From positions 33,722,673 to 33,786,672 of the forward strand of contig NC_047062.1 in NCBI RefSeq assembly GCF_902459465.1: 64,000 bases of DNA. Direction: 5' to 3'. The position numbers were made by a program, and so were the translations under genes. The DNA is from Asterias rubens. Taxonomy: Eukaryota; Echinodermata; Asteroidea; Forcipulatida; Asteriidae. This document shows positions 11,301 through 22,163 of this stretch, piece after piece (the stretch's first letter is position 1; each line of letters starts with the position of its first letter). The notes beneath the pieces were generated by a model that saw nothing but the letters and a program-made list of their open reading frames with translations, had not been told where the DNA came from and searched no databases.

Positions 11301-14300
11301 TAGGTTTCGATGACTGAGTAATAAATACACTCTCACAACCGCTATATATAAGACTGCTGCAGGCATCAAACTTATCCCAGGCTTCTATTGTATACAATTA
11401 AAGCCATCAAACACGAATTGTCAACCATTTGGCTATAGGGGCTAAAACTGCTAACAGTCCTGGCCAACTAATGTAATTAGCACAGTATGATAATACGGAA
11501 TGGTATTTTCGACTGACCGGGTTTCTGTAACGATCGTTCACGCTCACTCCATCTCAAAATGGATTTTTTTTAACCACTGACATTTTGCATTTTTTACGGA
11601 TGAAATAAATTGTTGAGTGTAGTCATATTATTTAGTAAACAACACGTATTTTTCAGCGCAAAACAATACTTACATACAAATAAATAACCAAATAAATAAA
11701 CAAATATATACATAAATATATACGTCGCACAAAAATGTTGTTCTGCTAAATAAATTGTGTGTAAAATTAGCTGTTGCAAACGAAGAAAAAATATATATTC
11801 TGGTATAAAACAAACAAAATCTAATGACCTCACGTTTCGACCATAGCAGAACTGTCTTTCTTGAAGGGTATAATGGAAATTTGTATTTTCAGTGATATAA
11901 ATTTACTAGAAATGTTACAAATCATGGCTGTTTCCCTCTACCGTGAACGGAGCGAGTATAATTGAACACACTGGTTTGTAGGTTATATAACTAATTTGGG
12001 TGTCATACGATAAAACATTATTATACAAAAATTGGAAATATAAATAGAAAGATCCAATCTGTTTTATACTAAAACGGACAACAAAGAAATCGAATAACGG
12101 CGTTTCAATTTGTTGCCTTGACCCCATCGCACAGTATAGGTGACATAATTTGAAATCTGCTATAATCAGATTCAGTTAAATTGACCTTTATTCACAGGCA
12201 TTCGAGGCAAACGTTGACAATAAAATAAAACTCACAAGTCAGTATCGTTAGAATTGAAATGAATATATTTTACAGACCATCTTAGACAACTGAGCATGTC
12301 TGTTGTCAAGTCTTTATGTAAAGCTATTTTATGTTAAACGATTACTGAGTCTCGGAGCAATACAAAGAATGGAAACCCTAATTAGGAATTACTTGGGAAA
12401 TTATTGAACTTAGTAACCGTTCTCAAGGAGGTTTCTCCTTAAACAAGCTGAATACTATAGATACATACAAATAATACTTTTACAACATTACTCTTTTGTT
12501 TTAAAGACACTGGACACTATTGGTAATTGTCAAGGACCAGTCTTTACAGTTGGTGTATCTCAACATATGCACAAAATAACAAACCTGTGAAAATTTGAGC
12601 TCAATTGGTCGCCCACTGGTTTCGAGATCTATGAAAGAAAAAACACCCTTGCAACACGAAGTTGTGTGCTTTCAGCGCTTGATTTCGAGACTTCAAATTC
12701 TAAATCTGAGGTCTCGAAATCAAATTCGTTAAAAATAACTTCTTTCTCGAAAACTACGTCACTTCAGAGGGAGCCGTTTCTCACAATGTTTTATACAATC
12801 AACCTCTCCCCATTACTCGTTACCAAGTAAGGTTTTATGATAATAATTATTTTGAGTAATTACCAATAGTGTCCACTGCCTTTAAACTGTCCTTGTAAAT
12901 GATATACTATAGTCTTAATGCTGAAACATGACGCCAAGCTTTATTTCTAACAGTAAGACGTACTACAGATCAAAGTACATCTGATATTAGGGTGCTGGTA
13001 CACGACTAAATCAGAGGCTTGAATATTACATCGGGATAACGTGAAGATGCTCAGAAAACTGCCTTAAAGGCACTGGACACTATTGGTAATTACTCAAAAT
13101 AATTGTTAGCACAATAAGGTTCATGGTTACGAGCAATGGAGAGCTGTTGGAAGCATAAAAACACACAAGAGAAACGCTCCCTATGAAGTAACATAAAATA
13201 TTTTGTTAGAAAGAGGTAATTTCTCACTCAAATAATAAATAATAAATGACTTCAACTAAAGCCTTTTATTATGACTCTGAAAACACACAAAATGCAACAA
13301 GGCTGTTTTTTCTTTCATTATTCTCTTGCAAATTTGATGACCAATTAAGCCCAAATGTTCACAAGTTTGTTATGCATAATGTCGGGATACCAAGTTAGTG
13401 AGAAGACTGGTCTTTAACAATTACCAAAGGGGTCTAGTGCCTTTAAATAGAACGTGTTACCTAGCACGCTTGGCAACATTTACCAGCGTACTGACCCTTT
13501 CTTTGTGTGTTCATGAACTTTTAATTATATATGTGTCAAGGGAATGCATAATTATTTGCCATCAGCAATTGGAATCGTTCTACTGTCACAAATGAAATTG
13601 AAAATGGATATAAACAAAACCAGGAAGGACTGTAGTCAAATTTAGGATCGATAAACACACGAGGATCGATAAACACACGAGTGATTGCACTTAACTCGCA
13701 TTTCAGCGAACCATTATACCAACATTGATTATTGAAACAGAATAATTCCTTTAATTAAATATTCTACTACTTCACGCCTCCTACTTCACATCATTTCCGC
13801 AGAGGCAAATATTCCCCGATCATATAACCCAGAGAGACGTAAAATAATGAAAACGTAAAAAGAACAGGTTAACGAACTAGGTTTGTAATATGGTCCCTAT
13901 ATCAACACGATATCATCGTTGAATTTAGCCTTCGAGAAAGACTCTGCTAGGATCAAAACGCCAGACCATTAACCTTTTTTTGCAATTTGAATTTTATTAA
14001 TGGCCTGACAAGTTATTCTACTGTAAAAGGAAATTCTATAATTTATACACTCCGTGTGTATGAGGCGTAGAGTTAATGGGTAACAATATAATTATGTCAA
14101 AATTCAAAGAATTATAATGTTGGACTCAAGTGTAGGCCAGCAACGTTTCGTAAGATGTTATACTTTGCACAATCTGCATGGCGAATTGCTTGCTGTGTTC
14201 GAAAGACAAGAAAGGAACTAATGTCTTTTGAATTTTAAGTTTTGCAAAATAAAAATAAATATTAATTAAAGCATGACAGCTTAATTGTCAAGGTTAATGA

Positions 14301-16496
14301 AATTAGTTTTCAAGTAAAAATGTTATCCTATACAAATAAAAACTTTTTTATCTTTAGTAAACTGGTAAACGTCACTCACTAAATTAGTGGGTTTTGACTT
14401 AAACATCTGTTTGTTGAATTGTTGAACAAATCTAAATTATAGCCTATGTTGCAATAATATATCTTACATTTAAATACAGACCGTTCAACTCTTATTGCCT
14501 TAATTAATTTTTTTTACGAACTTTTGTTCCTAAAATAAAAACAGTTTTCGTTTCTAAGCCTCTGTGACCTTTCCAATTGTACAATTGATCTCATTGAAAC
14601 TTGTTATAAACGATCTAATAAATAAATCTCTTTAAATAAAATCACACTCCTGTCAAAAACTGCAGCATTTCGTAACAGGCTCTACTGTCTTTCAGTACAT
14701 GGTGTAAGGGCAGGAAGGATATGCATAGACTTGAAAATGATAATGGAAGTGTTTGATGAAACCAGACGGGTTGACAGCCTTGTAGTGAGGCTTAGTCACA
14801 GTGGTTTGATCCGAGAGTAGAGTCAAATGACCTTAGAATGTGAGAACCTCACAGCGAGATGACCTTACTATGTAAGGTGGACTGAGGGGGAGATGGCGTG
14901 TGGGTGAGATGGTGTTACGTACAGATTGACTCAATGTGAGATTGGTTGAGAGTGAGATCTTCATAGGGAGTGAGATGTCCAAACCATGAGATTGACTGAA
15001 TGTGAAATTGTCTCTGAGTGAGATTGTTAAGGGAATAAGATCACTCTCACAGTGGGATTGACTGGAAGTGAGATTGTCTCAGAGTCCTGGGTGAGATTGT
15101 TTCACATTTAGATTGCATGTGTGAGATTGGTACAGGAAGAAATCCTGGGTGAGAATGTCCCGGAGTCCTGGGTGAGATTGTCGTACAGACCTACAAGTGA
15201 GATTGTCTCACAGACCTGGCTGAGATTGTTTCACAGTAAGATATCCTGGGAGAGATTGTCTCAGAGTTGGGTGAGATTGTCTCAGAGTTGGGTGAGATTG
15301 TCTCAGAGTTGGGTGAGTTTGTCTCATACAGAGACCTGGGTGAGATTGTCTCATACAGAGACCTGGTGAGATTGTCTCAGAGTAAGATAGCCTGATGGGT
15401 GAGATTGTCTCAGAGACCTGGGAGAGATTGTTTTACATTTAGATAGCATGGGTGAGATTGTCTCAGAGTTGGGTGAGATTGTCTCATACAGAGACCTGAT
15501 GAGATTGTCTCATACAGAGACCTGGATGAGATTGTCTCAGAGTAAGATAGCCTGATGGGTGAGATTGTCTCATAGACCTATAGGTGAGATTGTCTCACAG
15601 TAAGATAGCATGGGTAAGATTGTCTCAGAGTTGGGTGAGATTGTCTCATACAGAGACCTGGATGAGATTGTCTCAGAGTTGGCTGAGATTGTCTCATACA
15701 GAGACCTGGGTGAGATTGTCTCAGAGTTGGGTGAGATTGTCTCATACAGAGACCTGGGTGAGATTGTCTCAGAGTAAGCTAGCCTGATGGGTGACATTGT
15801 CTCAGAGACCTGGTGAGAATGTCTCAGAGTAAGCTAGCCTGATGGGTGAGATTGTCTCTGAGACCTGGGTGAGATTGTCTCACAGTAACTACAACATGGA
15901 TTGGTTCCAAGTGATCAGGTATGATCAGGTATCCGAGTTAGATGAATGGTTTTAGAGTGAATAGATGACCTAAGCAAGGATGGTATTGGAGTGATGAGAT
16001 GGTGACACAAGATGACAATATTGCGTTGTAGTCGGACTGAATCTTACATCCATCCCATCAGTGTGGATGACAATGCTTCCGTCAGTGTCGAGGACACTAC
16101 ATAATGGTTATTTTTAAACAAACATAGTCAGTGAGTCCTATTGTATTTGGGCCTCCTTTTGTTTATTTTCCGATTTAATTAAATGAGGCAGAGACAAAAC
16201 AAGGCATGTGTAATATATTTCGAGAGTCTACCTATTTGTCTACGGTCTGTTATGATGCTGTATAATATTATTAAAATGTGAACAATTATGAAATGTACCC
16301 ACCTAATCAGAGCATTCATTCCAACTCCTTCTAAGCTTCGTTGCACCGCCTTCCACGATTTTTCCAGGCTGAATTTTTGTCGAGCTGATAAGGGTAGCCT
16401 TGGGTCTGTTGGTGGAGGGGCATCTGGCTCAGGGATTCCACCGGCTGTACCATTCTTAGTGGTCCTCTCCTCCGTTACAGACGAAGCACAACCCAT
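8347..16496 (-). CDS. GbX: Globin X-like globin, acylated N-terminus (3 exons)
   Basis: Haem-binding globin of 185 residues. Exons on the minus strand are 16496-16303, 9061-8836 and 8484-8347; all splice sites are GT/AG and the phases fit (2, then 0). The start was chosen because the ATG opens MGCASS, a myristoylation signal at Gly2 with Cys3 as a likely palmitoylation site. This is a hallmark of the globin X group and predicts membrane attachment. A 37-residue Pro-rich head precedes the fold. Visible haem contacts are Phe80 (CD1), distal His97 (E7, in AAHANALM) and proximal His129 (F8, in GKRHAKLG). The introns fall after the B helix and before the G-helix segment KFHQPLL, matching the ancestral B12.2 and G7.0 positions. 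The first intron is 7.2 kb and full of repeats. A neuroglobin-like paralogue is the main alternative. What is seen is the fold and the motifs; the membrane role is known of the family; the function here is inferred. Confidence 0.9.
8677..8711. repeat. (CAAA)n microsatellite
   Basis: About eight uninterrupted CAAA units in the second intron of the globin gene. Confidence 0.9.
9080..9310. repeat. Two copies of a dispersed GACGTTTCGA motif
   Basis: AGTTAATGGCTTGACGTTTC (from about 9085) and AGTTAATGGCCTGACGTTTC (from about 9262) are each followed by CTTAGAAAAGTC or CATAGCAGAGTC and then TCGAA. The same unit lies at 11820-11870, and in reverse orientation at 1581-1640 and 13925-13980. It is a fragment of a dispersed element in the first globin intron. 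Confidence 0.55.
9311..10765. other. Globin intron 1, left part; nothing coding seen
   Basis: A poly-A tract lies at about 9397. Around 9905-10015 a GGCTTCGGACAGCTACGGCT segment is partly mirrored by AGCCATAGCCGTCTGCC, a weak inverted repeat. No exon is supported. Confidence 0.4.
10766..11078. mobile_element. TTAAAGGCACTGG inverted-repeat element, copy 1
   Basis: Starts TTAAAGGCACTGGACACTAT and ends GGCCAGTGCCTTTAA, which are inverted complements of each other. Inside are ATTACTCAAAATAAT, AAACTGCTTCCTCTGAAGTA and a GAGGTCTCGAATTCAAG segment, shared with the copies at 12501 and 13064. It is about 310 bases long with no ORF: a non-autonomous DNA transposon (MITE). Confidence 0.8.
11079..12500. 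other. Globin intron 1, middle part
   Basis: AT-rich, with one dispersed GACCTCACGTTTCGACCATA motif at about 11820-11870. No exon is supported. Confidence 0.4.
12501..12885. mobile_element. TTAAAGGCACTGG inverted-repeat element, copy 2
   Basis: Begins TTAAAGACACTGGACACTAT and ends with the inverted ACCAATAGTGTCCACTGCCT before TTTAA. It is the fullest of the three copies in this intron (about 385 bases) and includes the internal GAGGTCTCGAAATCAAATTC segment and AAAACTACGTCACTTCAGAG. Confidence 0.85.
13064..13446. mobile_element. TTAAAGGCACTGG inverted-repeat element, copy 3
   Basis: Left end TTAAAGGCACTGGACACTAT followed by GGTAATTACTCAAAATAAT. The right end is the degraded inverted form GGGGTCTAGTGCCTTTAAA. 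Internal ATTCTCTTGCAAATTTGATG matches the same place in copy 1. It lies within 200 bases of copy 2. Confidence 0.8.
13447..14985. other. Globin intron 1, no gene seen
   Basis: An 18-base direct duplication (AGGATCGATAAACACACG twice) lies near 13645-13680 and a dispersed AAGACTCTGCTAGGATC motif near 13935. From 14800 the sequence takes on a GTGAGATTG-rich character that grades into the minisatellite that follows. Confidence 0.4.
14986..15895. repeat. GTGAGATTGTCTCA minisatellite in globin intron 1
   Basis: About 0.9 kb of irregular tandem copies built on GGTGAGATTGTCTCAGAG, alternating with CATACAGAGACCTGG and GTAAGATAGCCTGATGG blocks. The core GAGA-TTG-TCTC is itself a small inverted repeat, so each unit can fold. 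Composite units of roughly 17, 35 and 50 bases suggest higher-order structure. Open frames across it on both strands are by-products of the repeat and are not supported as genes. Confidence 0.9.
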
Positions 16497-17590
16497 TTAG
16501 TTTATCTGTATTTCCCGTCAAATATCTACCGAGCTTCCAGGAAACAGTGTTTATATTGCCACAGAAAACACAGGCGGCATATTAAACAGCCCGCCATGTT
16601 TTGTTTTGCAATCGCTGCTGCGTCTGGTGCTGTTTGTGGCCGCATCTTCTGTCCACTCCATTTATTGATGATATACACATTATCTTTTATGAAGATGTCC
16701 AGGAATATAAATAAATTAAAACACCTTCCAGTTAACCTCAGTATGGCATATAATGCTAAGCAGTAGAAGTAAATTAAATTGTTTCTCCAACCATAGTGTT
16801 ATCTGAACAAACAGACAGTATTTTTCTGGCGTGTAATACAGGAAGGTTTAATCGGCAATCTGGCTGCTGGATCCGTATGAAGCTTTATACCAATTTAAAT
16901 CATGTAATCATCTCATATCATTCATGGCTTCGTTGGTCCTAATTCCACGCGTAGTTCATCAACCACATTTTTGTTTTTCAAAACAATGATGAAATTATAA
17001 ATGCAGAGATATTTAACCTTGCGATGATGTACAGCATGCGTGTGGTCTAAGCATCGGTCCGTTGCAATACACTGTGCTGTAGTGGCTAAAACCCACTAGA
17101 CAACCATGTTATTATCGGTATACACACACAACCACTGTACACGTCTAAATTATGATTGGTCTACCAGCGTACTCCACGGTAAAAGCAAGTCGGGCATGAT
17201 ATGATCGCTTATTGTTGTTAGCTCGGTTGCTAGGTGGTTTATTAACATGCATTTTCCCATTTCCCGTTTTAAGTCAATGCCAGCGTGAAAGGAGCTAGAG
17301 TCATGCTTTTAATGGTGGTATAAAACAAACAATATTGGACCTTACAAGAAGAGTTTAAAATGCATCTTTCAGTCATCGTAATTATCTAAAGGATGTTGTT
17401 GGAAAAATAAAATGGAGAAATTAAGAGAAAAGTATATTTTTGAGTTTATACATTACGTCTATCGGAAAATAAACAGTGTTTTGTTGTTGCGCCTGTGGAT
17501 GCTGATAATGTAATAAAAGCGATATTTTGGTAAACAAAATACAATACAAAATTTAAATACAAATAAATATATAGATGAAGGATAGCTTTA
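16497..17590 (-). promoter_or_regulatory. Presumed 5' UTR and promoter side of the globin gene
   Basis: Sequence upstream of the globin start on the minus strand. No TATA box or other site can be fixed with confidence. The 16560-16660 stretch is somewhat more GC-rich and would suit a start region. Assignment is by position only. Confidence 0.3.
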
Positions 17591-17593
17591 ACG

Positions 17594-17595
17594 AA

Positions 17596-17642
<47 letters not shown>

Positions 17643-17644
17643 AC
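17594..17644. repeat. (AAAT)n microsatellite
   Basis: Twelve or so uninterrupted AAAT/AATA units. The minus-strand frame rich in FIYL repeats is merely its translation. Confidence 0.95.
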
Positions 17645-17926
17645 AATCAAACAGATAAGGCTAGAAACAGGGGCACTGTGGACAATTAAAATTAGTTTGT
17701 ATTTTCCCCGAAAGAGCCCCTTTTCAGCACTCTCTTGTGTAATTAACTATGATTGTTTAGATAATCGTGGGGTATGGCAAATACAATGTTTAAAATAAGA
17801 ATTATTGTGAGTTTTTAACAAGAGGGACTTTTTATGCAAATGAGTTTCTTAAATCCCGGGTGTGTTCGTTTAATCTCTTTTCTTGCTATCGAGCAGACGA
17901 CTTAAGGCAAAATGTTTAAGTCTGTT

Positions 17927-17954
17927 ATAGCGCCCTCTATTTAGAGGGCGCTAT
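17927..17954. repeat. Perfect 13-bp palindrome with 2-base loop
   Basis: ATAGCGCCCTCTA is followed by TT and its exact inverted complement. The GCGCCCTCT motif returns at about 18087, and GAGGGCGCT forms occur at about 62800-62850, so it may be the end of a small element rather than a regulatory site. Confidence 0.8.
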
Positions 17955-17959
17955 ATCGG

Positions 17960-18110
17960 TATCGCCCATCAACTCTGTGCCTCATCTGTCCTGGGAAACA
18001 AATAAACAGCCGGCTAGCTAGCCCCTGAATCCGCAGGAGAAAATGCTGGCTCAATATACGGCTAGCCTCAACTCACGGGATGGTACAGCGCCCTCTTTTT
18101 GACAAGAAAC
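17960..18110. repeat. Dispersed repeat, copy at 18 kb (pair with 19215-19350)
   Basis: Shares CTCTGTGCCTCATCTGTCCT, AAATAAACAGCCGGCTAGCT and CAATATACGGCTAGCCTCAA with a diverged partner about 1.25 kb to the right, in the same orientation. No coding content. Confidence 0.7.
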
Positions 18111-18324
18111 TACCATTCAAATAGTCTTTTTACAAGGATAAAGACAGGTCCCAGCTTCTCATATCCAGTGATTCCATGGGATACAATAATAGTGGTCAAA
18201 CGTGCACCCAATAATATGCCCAAACAGTATACACTGCTCTCAAGTCCCACTTGAATTTGACTGCGTACATATCTCTATGTGAAATTAATGAGGTCAAAGG
18301 TTAAACCACATGTCAGATGCAATT

Positions 18325-18740
18325 GTGTCCGCCATGCAATACTGTCCGCTCCGGACACTTTTGCATATGCAATTTTGTCCGGGGCTATGCAAAACCGTCC
18401 TGCGGACACGATATATGACTGTACATGTATGCGCGTAAGCGAGCGTGCATGCACTATGCAGCACTATTCACGTATTTTATGATTGCAGCGAATACCCAAC
18501 GGCCGAACATTTCCCATGTCATGCATTCATGACATGCACTTTATAGCTAGTAAGAAAATGGCGAACGTCTTTCGCGACCAAGGGCGTTTAATTTACTGCA
18601 AGGACGGTTTTGCACGGGGGCGGACACAACTGCATATGCAAATGTGTCCGGGCAGACACAATTGCATTATGCAGCAGCGTCCGGGCGGACACGATTGCAT
18701 ATGCAATATGTCCTCCGGATAGTATTGCAAAGAGGAAATA
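18325..18740. mobile_element. Foldback element built from TTGCATATGCAA and GTCCG blocks
   Basis: The left part (about 18330-18410) carries GCAATACTGTCCGCTCCGGA, TTGCATATGCAATTTTGTCC and GCAAAACCGTCCTGCGGACA. The right part (about 18595-18735) carries the inverted set GGACGGTTTTGCA, GGCGGACACAACTGCATATG, GACACGATTGCATATGCAAT and GTCCTCCGGATAGTATTGCA. The arms are therefore complementary and are themselves made of short palindromic units. About 180 bases of unique sequence lie between them. It is probably a non-autonomous foldback transposon. Confidence 0.7.
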
Positions 18741-19214
18741 ATTGCATGGACACCTGTCTCTGGCATTATTCATGAGCCTCGAAGTGTGACATCAGATGTT
18801 TCAGGCTACCATTCAAACTGTTCTTTCAAAAAGAAGGGGGCATAATTTATCAGGATCCTTTACTTTCACACGCACAATTTATTTTAAGAATGTTTTTTTG
18901 CAAAAGAGAGCGCTATAAAGAGCGCTTTCTTCAGAAATTTATTCACCTGAAAATTAAAAGAAACATCAAAAGCAGTTTATACTCCTTTCTTTGGCATTAT
19001 ATGGGCGCCACATCTGCCATGGTTTGTAGAGCGGTAAGTGCATTCTTTAGTGATTCACTTTTATTAATTAACACGATTTTGCAGGTGCCTATGCTGCCCT
19101 AGACTTGATATTCAAGTCCCATTCTCGAGTGAGAGATCTCTAAGAATGTAGCATACAGTACCAGAGTGTGGTCTGATTGGTATGTTCCTAAGTGACGTAG
19201 TTTGTTACTACTAC

Positions 19215-19350
19215 AAACTTTCGCTAGAAACCACGCCCATATACTTTGTGCCTCATGTTATCCTAGGAAAAAATAAACAGTCAGCTGGCTGGCCCCCGGG
19301 AGTCCGCAAATAATGACAATTTTGGCCCAATATACGGCTAGCTTCAACTA
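19215..19350. repeat. Dispersed repeat, copy at 19 kb
   Basis: The partner of 17960-18110, with TTTGTGCCTCATGTTATCCT, AAATAAACAGTCAGCTGGCT and CAATATACGGCTAGCTTCAA at the same relative spacing. Confidence 0.7.
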
Positions 19351-20960
19351 CGGCCTTCAACACTATGGTTCAACAATCAAACTCGAAGTTACACAACAGA
19401 CGTTCAAAACAAAACATTCCTTGTGAATGTTTTTACTATTGACATCTAGGGGCCTACATACATAAGTAAGTGATACTTTTAGTTTTTACTTACAATTACA
19501 TCGTTTACTTATAGTAAATACTGCTAGAGTTGTTTGTTTTAATTTAACTTTATTTTGAAGAGGTGTCGTGTTCCTGCCTGGCCTGGCCCTGGTCAGCTGG
19601 TCCAGCTGGTCGCGCTCTTTTCTTTGCACCTTACATTACACAGTGTTACAAATACAACAGCAGTACGACTACAGTACTACAGTACTACTAGTACTAGTAC
19701 TACTGGATAACTTTCCGTATGGCGCCACCACCTTTTCACTCATTTTTACAAAAAGGGATATCTCATTGAGGTAAATTAGATACTATATTATTTCATATCG
19801 AATGAAAAAGTATAGATAGATAGATAGAATATAACTTTTATAAATAAGCAGTTGAGAATATGAGTTAGGTTACGGCCCTACTAAAAAATACTATACTATT
19901 TTACTATTTTATAAAAACATAAGCAAATCAGGCCAACGGCTGCTTTGAATACAGAATAGCGTAACACTAGCCAAATTCAAGGGACATATAAGCAACACCA
20001 AATAGTAGTCTATTTCCACACGCAGTGGGCAAGTTAGCGTTGATGTATCCGGCAGGATATTTTGCTGACTTAACCAATGGAGATGGAGATGAAGTTCAGA
20101 AAGGACAGATAATGAGATACCCGGAGTGCGGGGCCAAGTGGACATGGTTGATGATTGATATTGATTGGTAATTTACATTGTCTAGATAATAATATATCAT
20201 GAAGTTCTTGAACACAAAATGCAGTGCTCAATGATTTTAGTGTTGGGGCAGTAAATTTTTGACTGTATAAATAAGCTCGGCGGGGACGGCGGTCTTGTGT
20301 TTTTTAATTTGAATAGTATTAGTAACGCCTTATCCATCGTATTTTAGTACAAATATTGAATGTCAGTCACTTGGTACTCAAGTCACGTCATACGTGAATG
20401 AATTGGGTGCGGTTGTAAAACAAAGGAAACAATATGAAATTAACCTTTTTTCTTTCTTTTTTCAAAACCAAAGTTGGGGATTTGTTTTTGTTATTAGTAC
20501 CGGTACTGGTTGTCAGTAAATAAAACATTCATTTTTTAGGAGAGTTTTTACAACAGCAAATGTCGTTATTTATGGAGGAAAAGCTCGAAGTAAAATATGC
20601 CCTCAATTGCGTCAAAGTGAAGAACATTAGTTCAGCAATAATAATAATATTAATAACTGGACACTTTTTTACAAAGGTTAGTGCGGAACATTTATCCTGA
20701 TCTTCCTGCAAAAAATGATATGTGTATTTATTACAAAAGCTAAAACTCATAAAACTAATTTTTAATGAGCTGTAAACTGGTATCTTATATTACGCAGAAA
20801 TTGTTAAAAGCAGCTCCATTTGGCCATGGTTGGTAGCAATTGTACACTCAGGTTACGTTCCCCACAAGGCCAACACCCTGCTGAACTTAAACAGTAATTT
20901 CAAACTTCATTCTTTCATTCCCTTATTAATATTCTCTTGTTTTATAATCCTTTTATACAG
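19351..20960. other. Intergenic DNA upstream of DNAJC4
   Basis: No exon is supported. A short GATA microsatellite lies near 19813 and an AGTACTACTAGTACTAGTAC run near 19680. The DNAJC4 promoter probably lies here or between 21064 and 22128, but no core element is convincing. Confidence 0.35.
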
Positions 20961-21063
20961 CACCTCCAGACCCTTGTTGTTTTACTCACTGGCATCAGTC
21001 GTGATGTGACTACATTTGAGTGTACCTACCCTACTGGATTCACTGCGGCATTCTGTCAAACAT
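20961..21063 (+). other. Candidate noncoding 5' exon of DNAJC4
   Basis: A 103-base block is bounded by an acceptor (CCTTTTATACAG) and a strong donor (CAT|GTGAGT). If spliced to 22129, the frame that is open through this block meets a TAG made across the junction, so it would be untranslated leader in front of the ATG at 22164. It contains a minimal ATG-TGA upstream ORF at 21004-21009. It could also be an exon of an unrelated gene. Confidence 0.35.
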
Positions 21064-21603
21064 GTGAGTTTCTATAATATTTGTCTTATATACTGAATTA
21101 TTGCCTTGTGGCTGCTGATGACCTCCAAACAATAAACTGATCCATTCAGCTCCGCCCCGTTGTGTATTGACCAATCACAACCTATTGCACAACCAAAAGT
21201 CTGACACTATGAAGTTCGTCATGCGCGCCTGATGCTTGGCGCGCGTGGCAGAGTTGAGCAGAATGGGATTGGAGAGGCTCACGTGTTCTTTCTCACACGT
21301 GAGCTTTGGGTGGAGCCTAATGGATCGGTGTATTAGAGACAGATGTACAGTATGGAAACGTCAAGGAAATGAGGGTTGCGATCTCCAACAAATCTGAACA
21401 GAAACACAACGATTTGTATTGCCGCCAGAAAATGTTTTATATGCTGAAAACTTGACGATGGACGTGACTGATAATTTCGGCCTCTGCTGTCACTAGCGGA
21501 TCCGGTGGGGCAATTGAAGGCAACACATGATGAATGGCTCAAATTTAAAATTGCAGTTCGCAGCTTAACGTAGCTTGCAGTACCCCCTATTAGTCACAGT
21601 GTG

Positions 21604-21785
21604 AGCCTGACTTTAGCAACAGCCACAGTCGTAGCCTGCCTTTAGCAACAGCCACAGTCGTAGCCTGCCTTTAGCAACAGCCACAGTCGTAGCCTGCCTT
21701 TAGCAACAGCCACAGTCGTAGCCTGCCTTTAGCAACAGCCACAGTCGTAGCCTGCCTTTAGCAACAGCCACAGTCGTAGCCTGCA
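21604..21785. repeat. 29-bp tandem repeat, six copies
   Basis: Near-identical units of AGCCTGCCTTTAGCAACAGC plus CACAGTCGT, starting at 21604 and spaced exactly 29 bases apart. The low divergence implies recent expansion. There are no spacers between units, so it is not a CRISPR-like array. Confidence 0.95.
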
Positions 21786-21869
21786 AATTAGAAACGTAAT
21801 GGTCAGTAATGGTCCAAATAATAATACCTCTAACTAGGCATGTGTTGTGCTTAGGTGGACTAAACAGCT

Positions 21870-21946
21870 GATTTGACTAACCAAACTGAGTTGCTTTGAC
21901 TAACCAAACTGAGTTGATTTGACTAACCAAACTGAGCTGATTTGGC
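21870..21946. repeat. 23-bp tandem repeat, three copies
   Basis: TTGACTAACCAAACTGAGTT with two to three linking bases, repeated from 21873, 21896 and 21919. Confidence 0.85.
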
Positions 21947-22128
21947 TGTAGGTTCTGTATACTTCAGTTTGAGATAGTTTGAGGAATGTTGAGGTCCAAT
22001 CAGCAGGGACAGTGAGGTGCTATGATGCAGGTTTTTTAAGTGCCTAATAAATGCCTATCGAAATATTCTAGTCGACTGATGGTATAATTATAAAATTTAT
22101 TTATTGATTGTAAATTTTTGATTGACAG

Positions 22129-22163
22129 AGACTGGTTGCCATAGTAATCCACTGAGGTGCGAG
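22129..22163 (+). other. DNAJC4: 5' UTR part of the DNAJC4 start exon
   Basis: Acceptor ATTGACAG at 22128, then 35 bases to the start codon (context GCGAGATGG, with purine at -3 and G at +4). Confidence 0.5.

Noticed and set aside
17446-17646. Minus-strand FIYL-repeat ORF
   Set aside because: Translation of the (AAAT)n microsatellite.
21604-21785. CRISPR-like array
   Set aside because: The 29-bp units are directly adjacent with no spacers, and the genome is eukaryotic.
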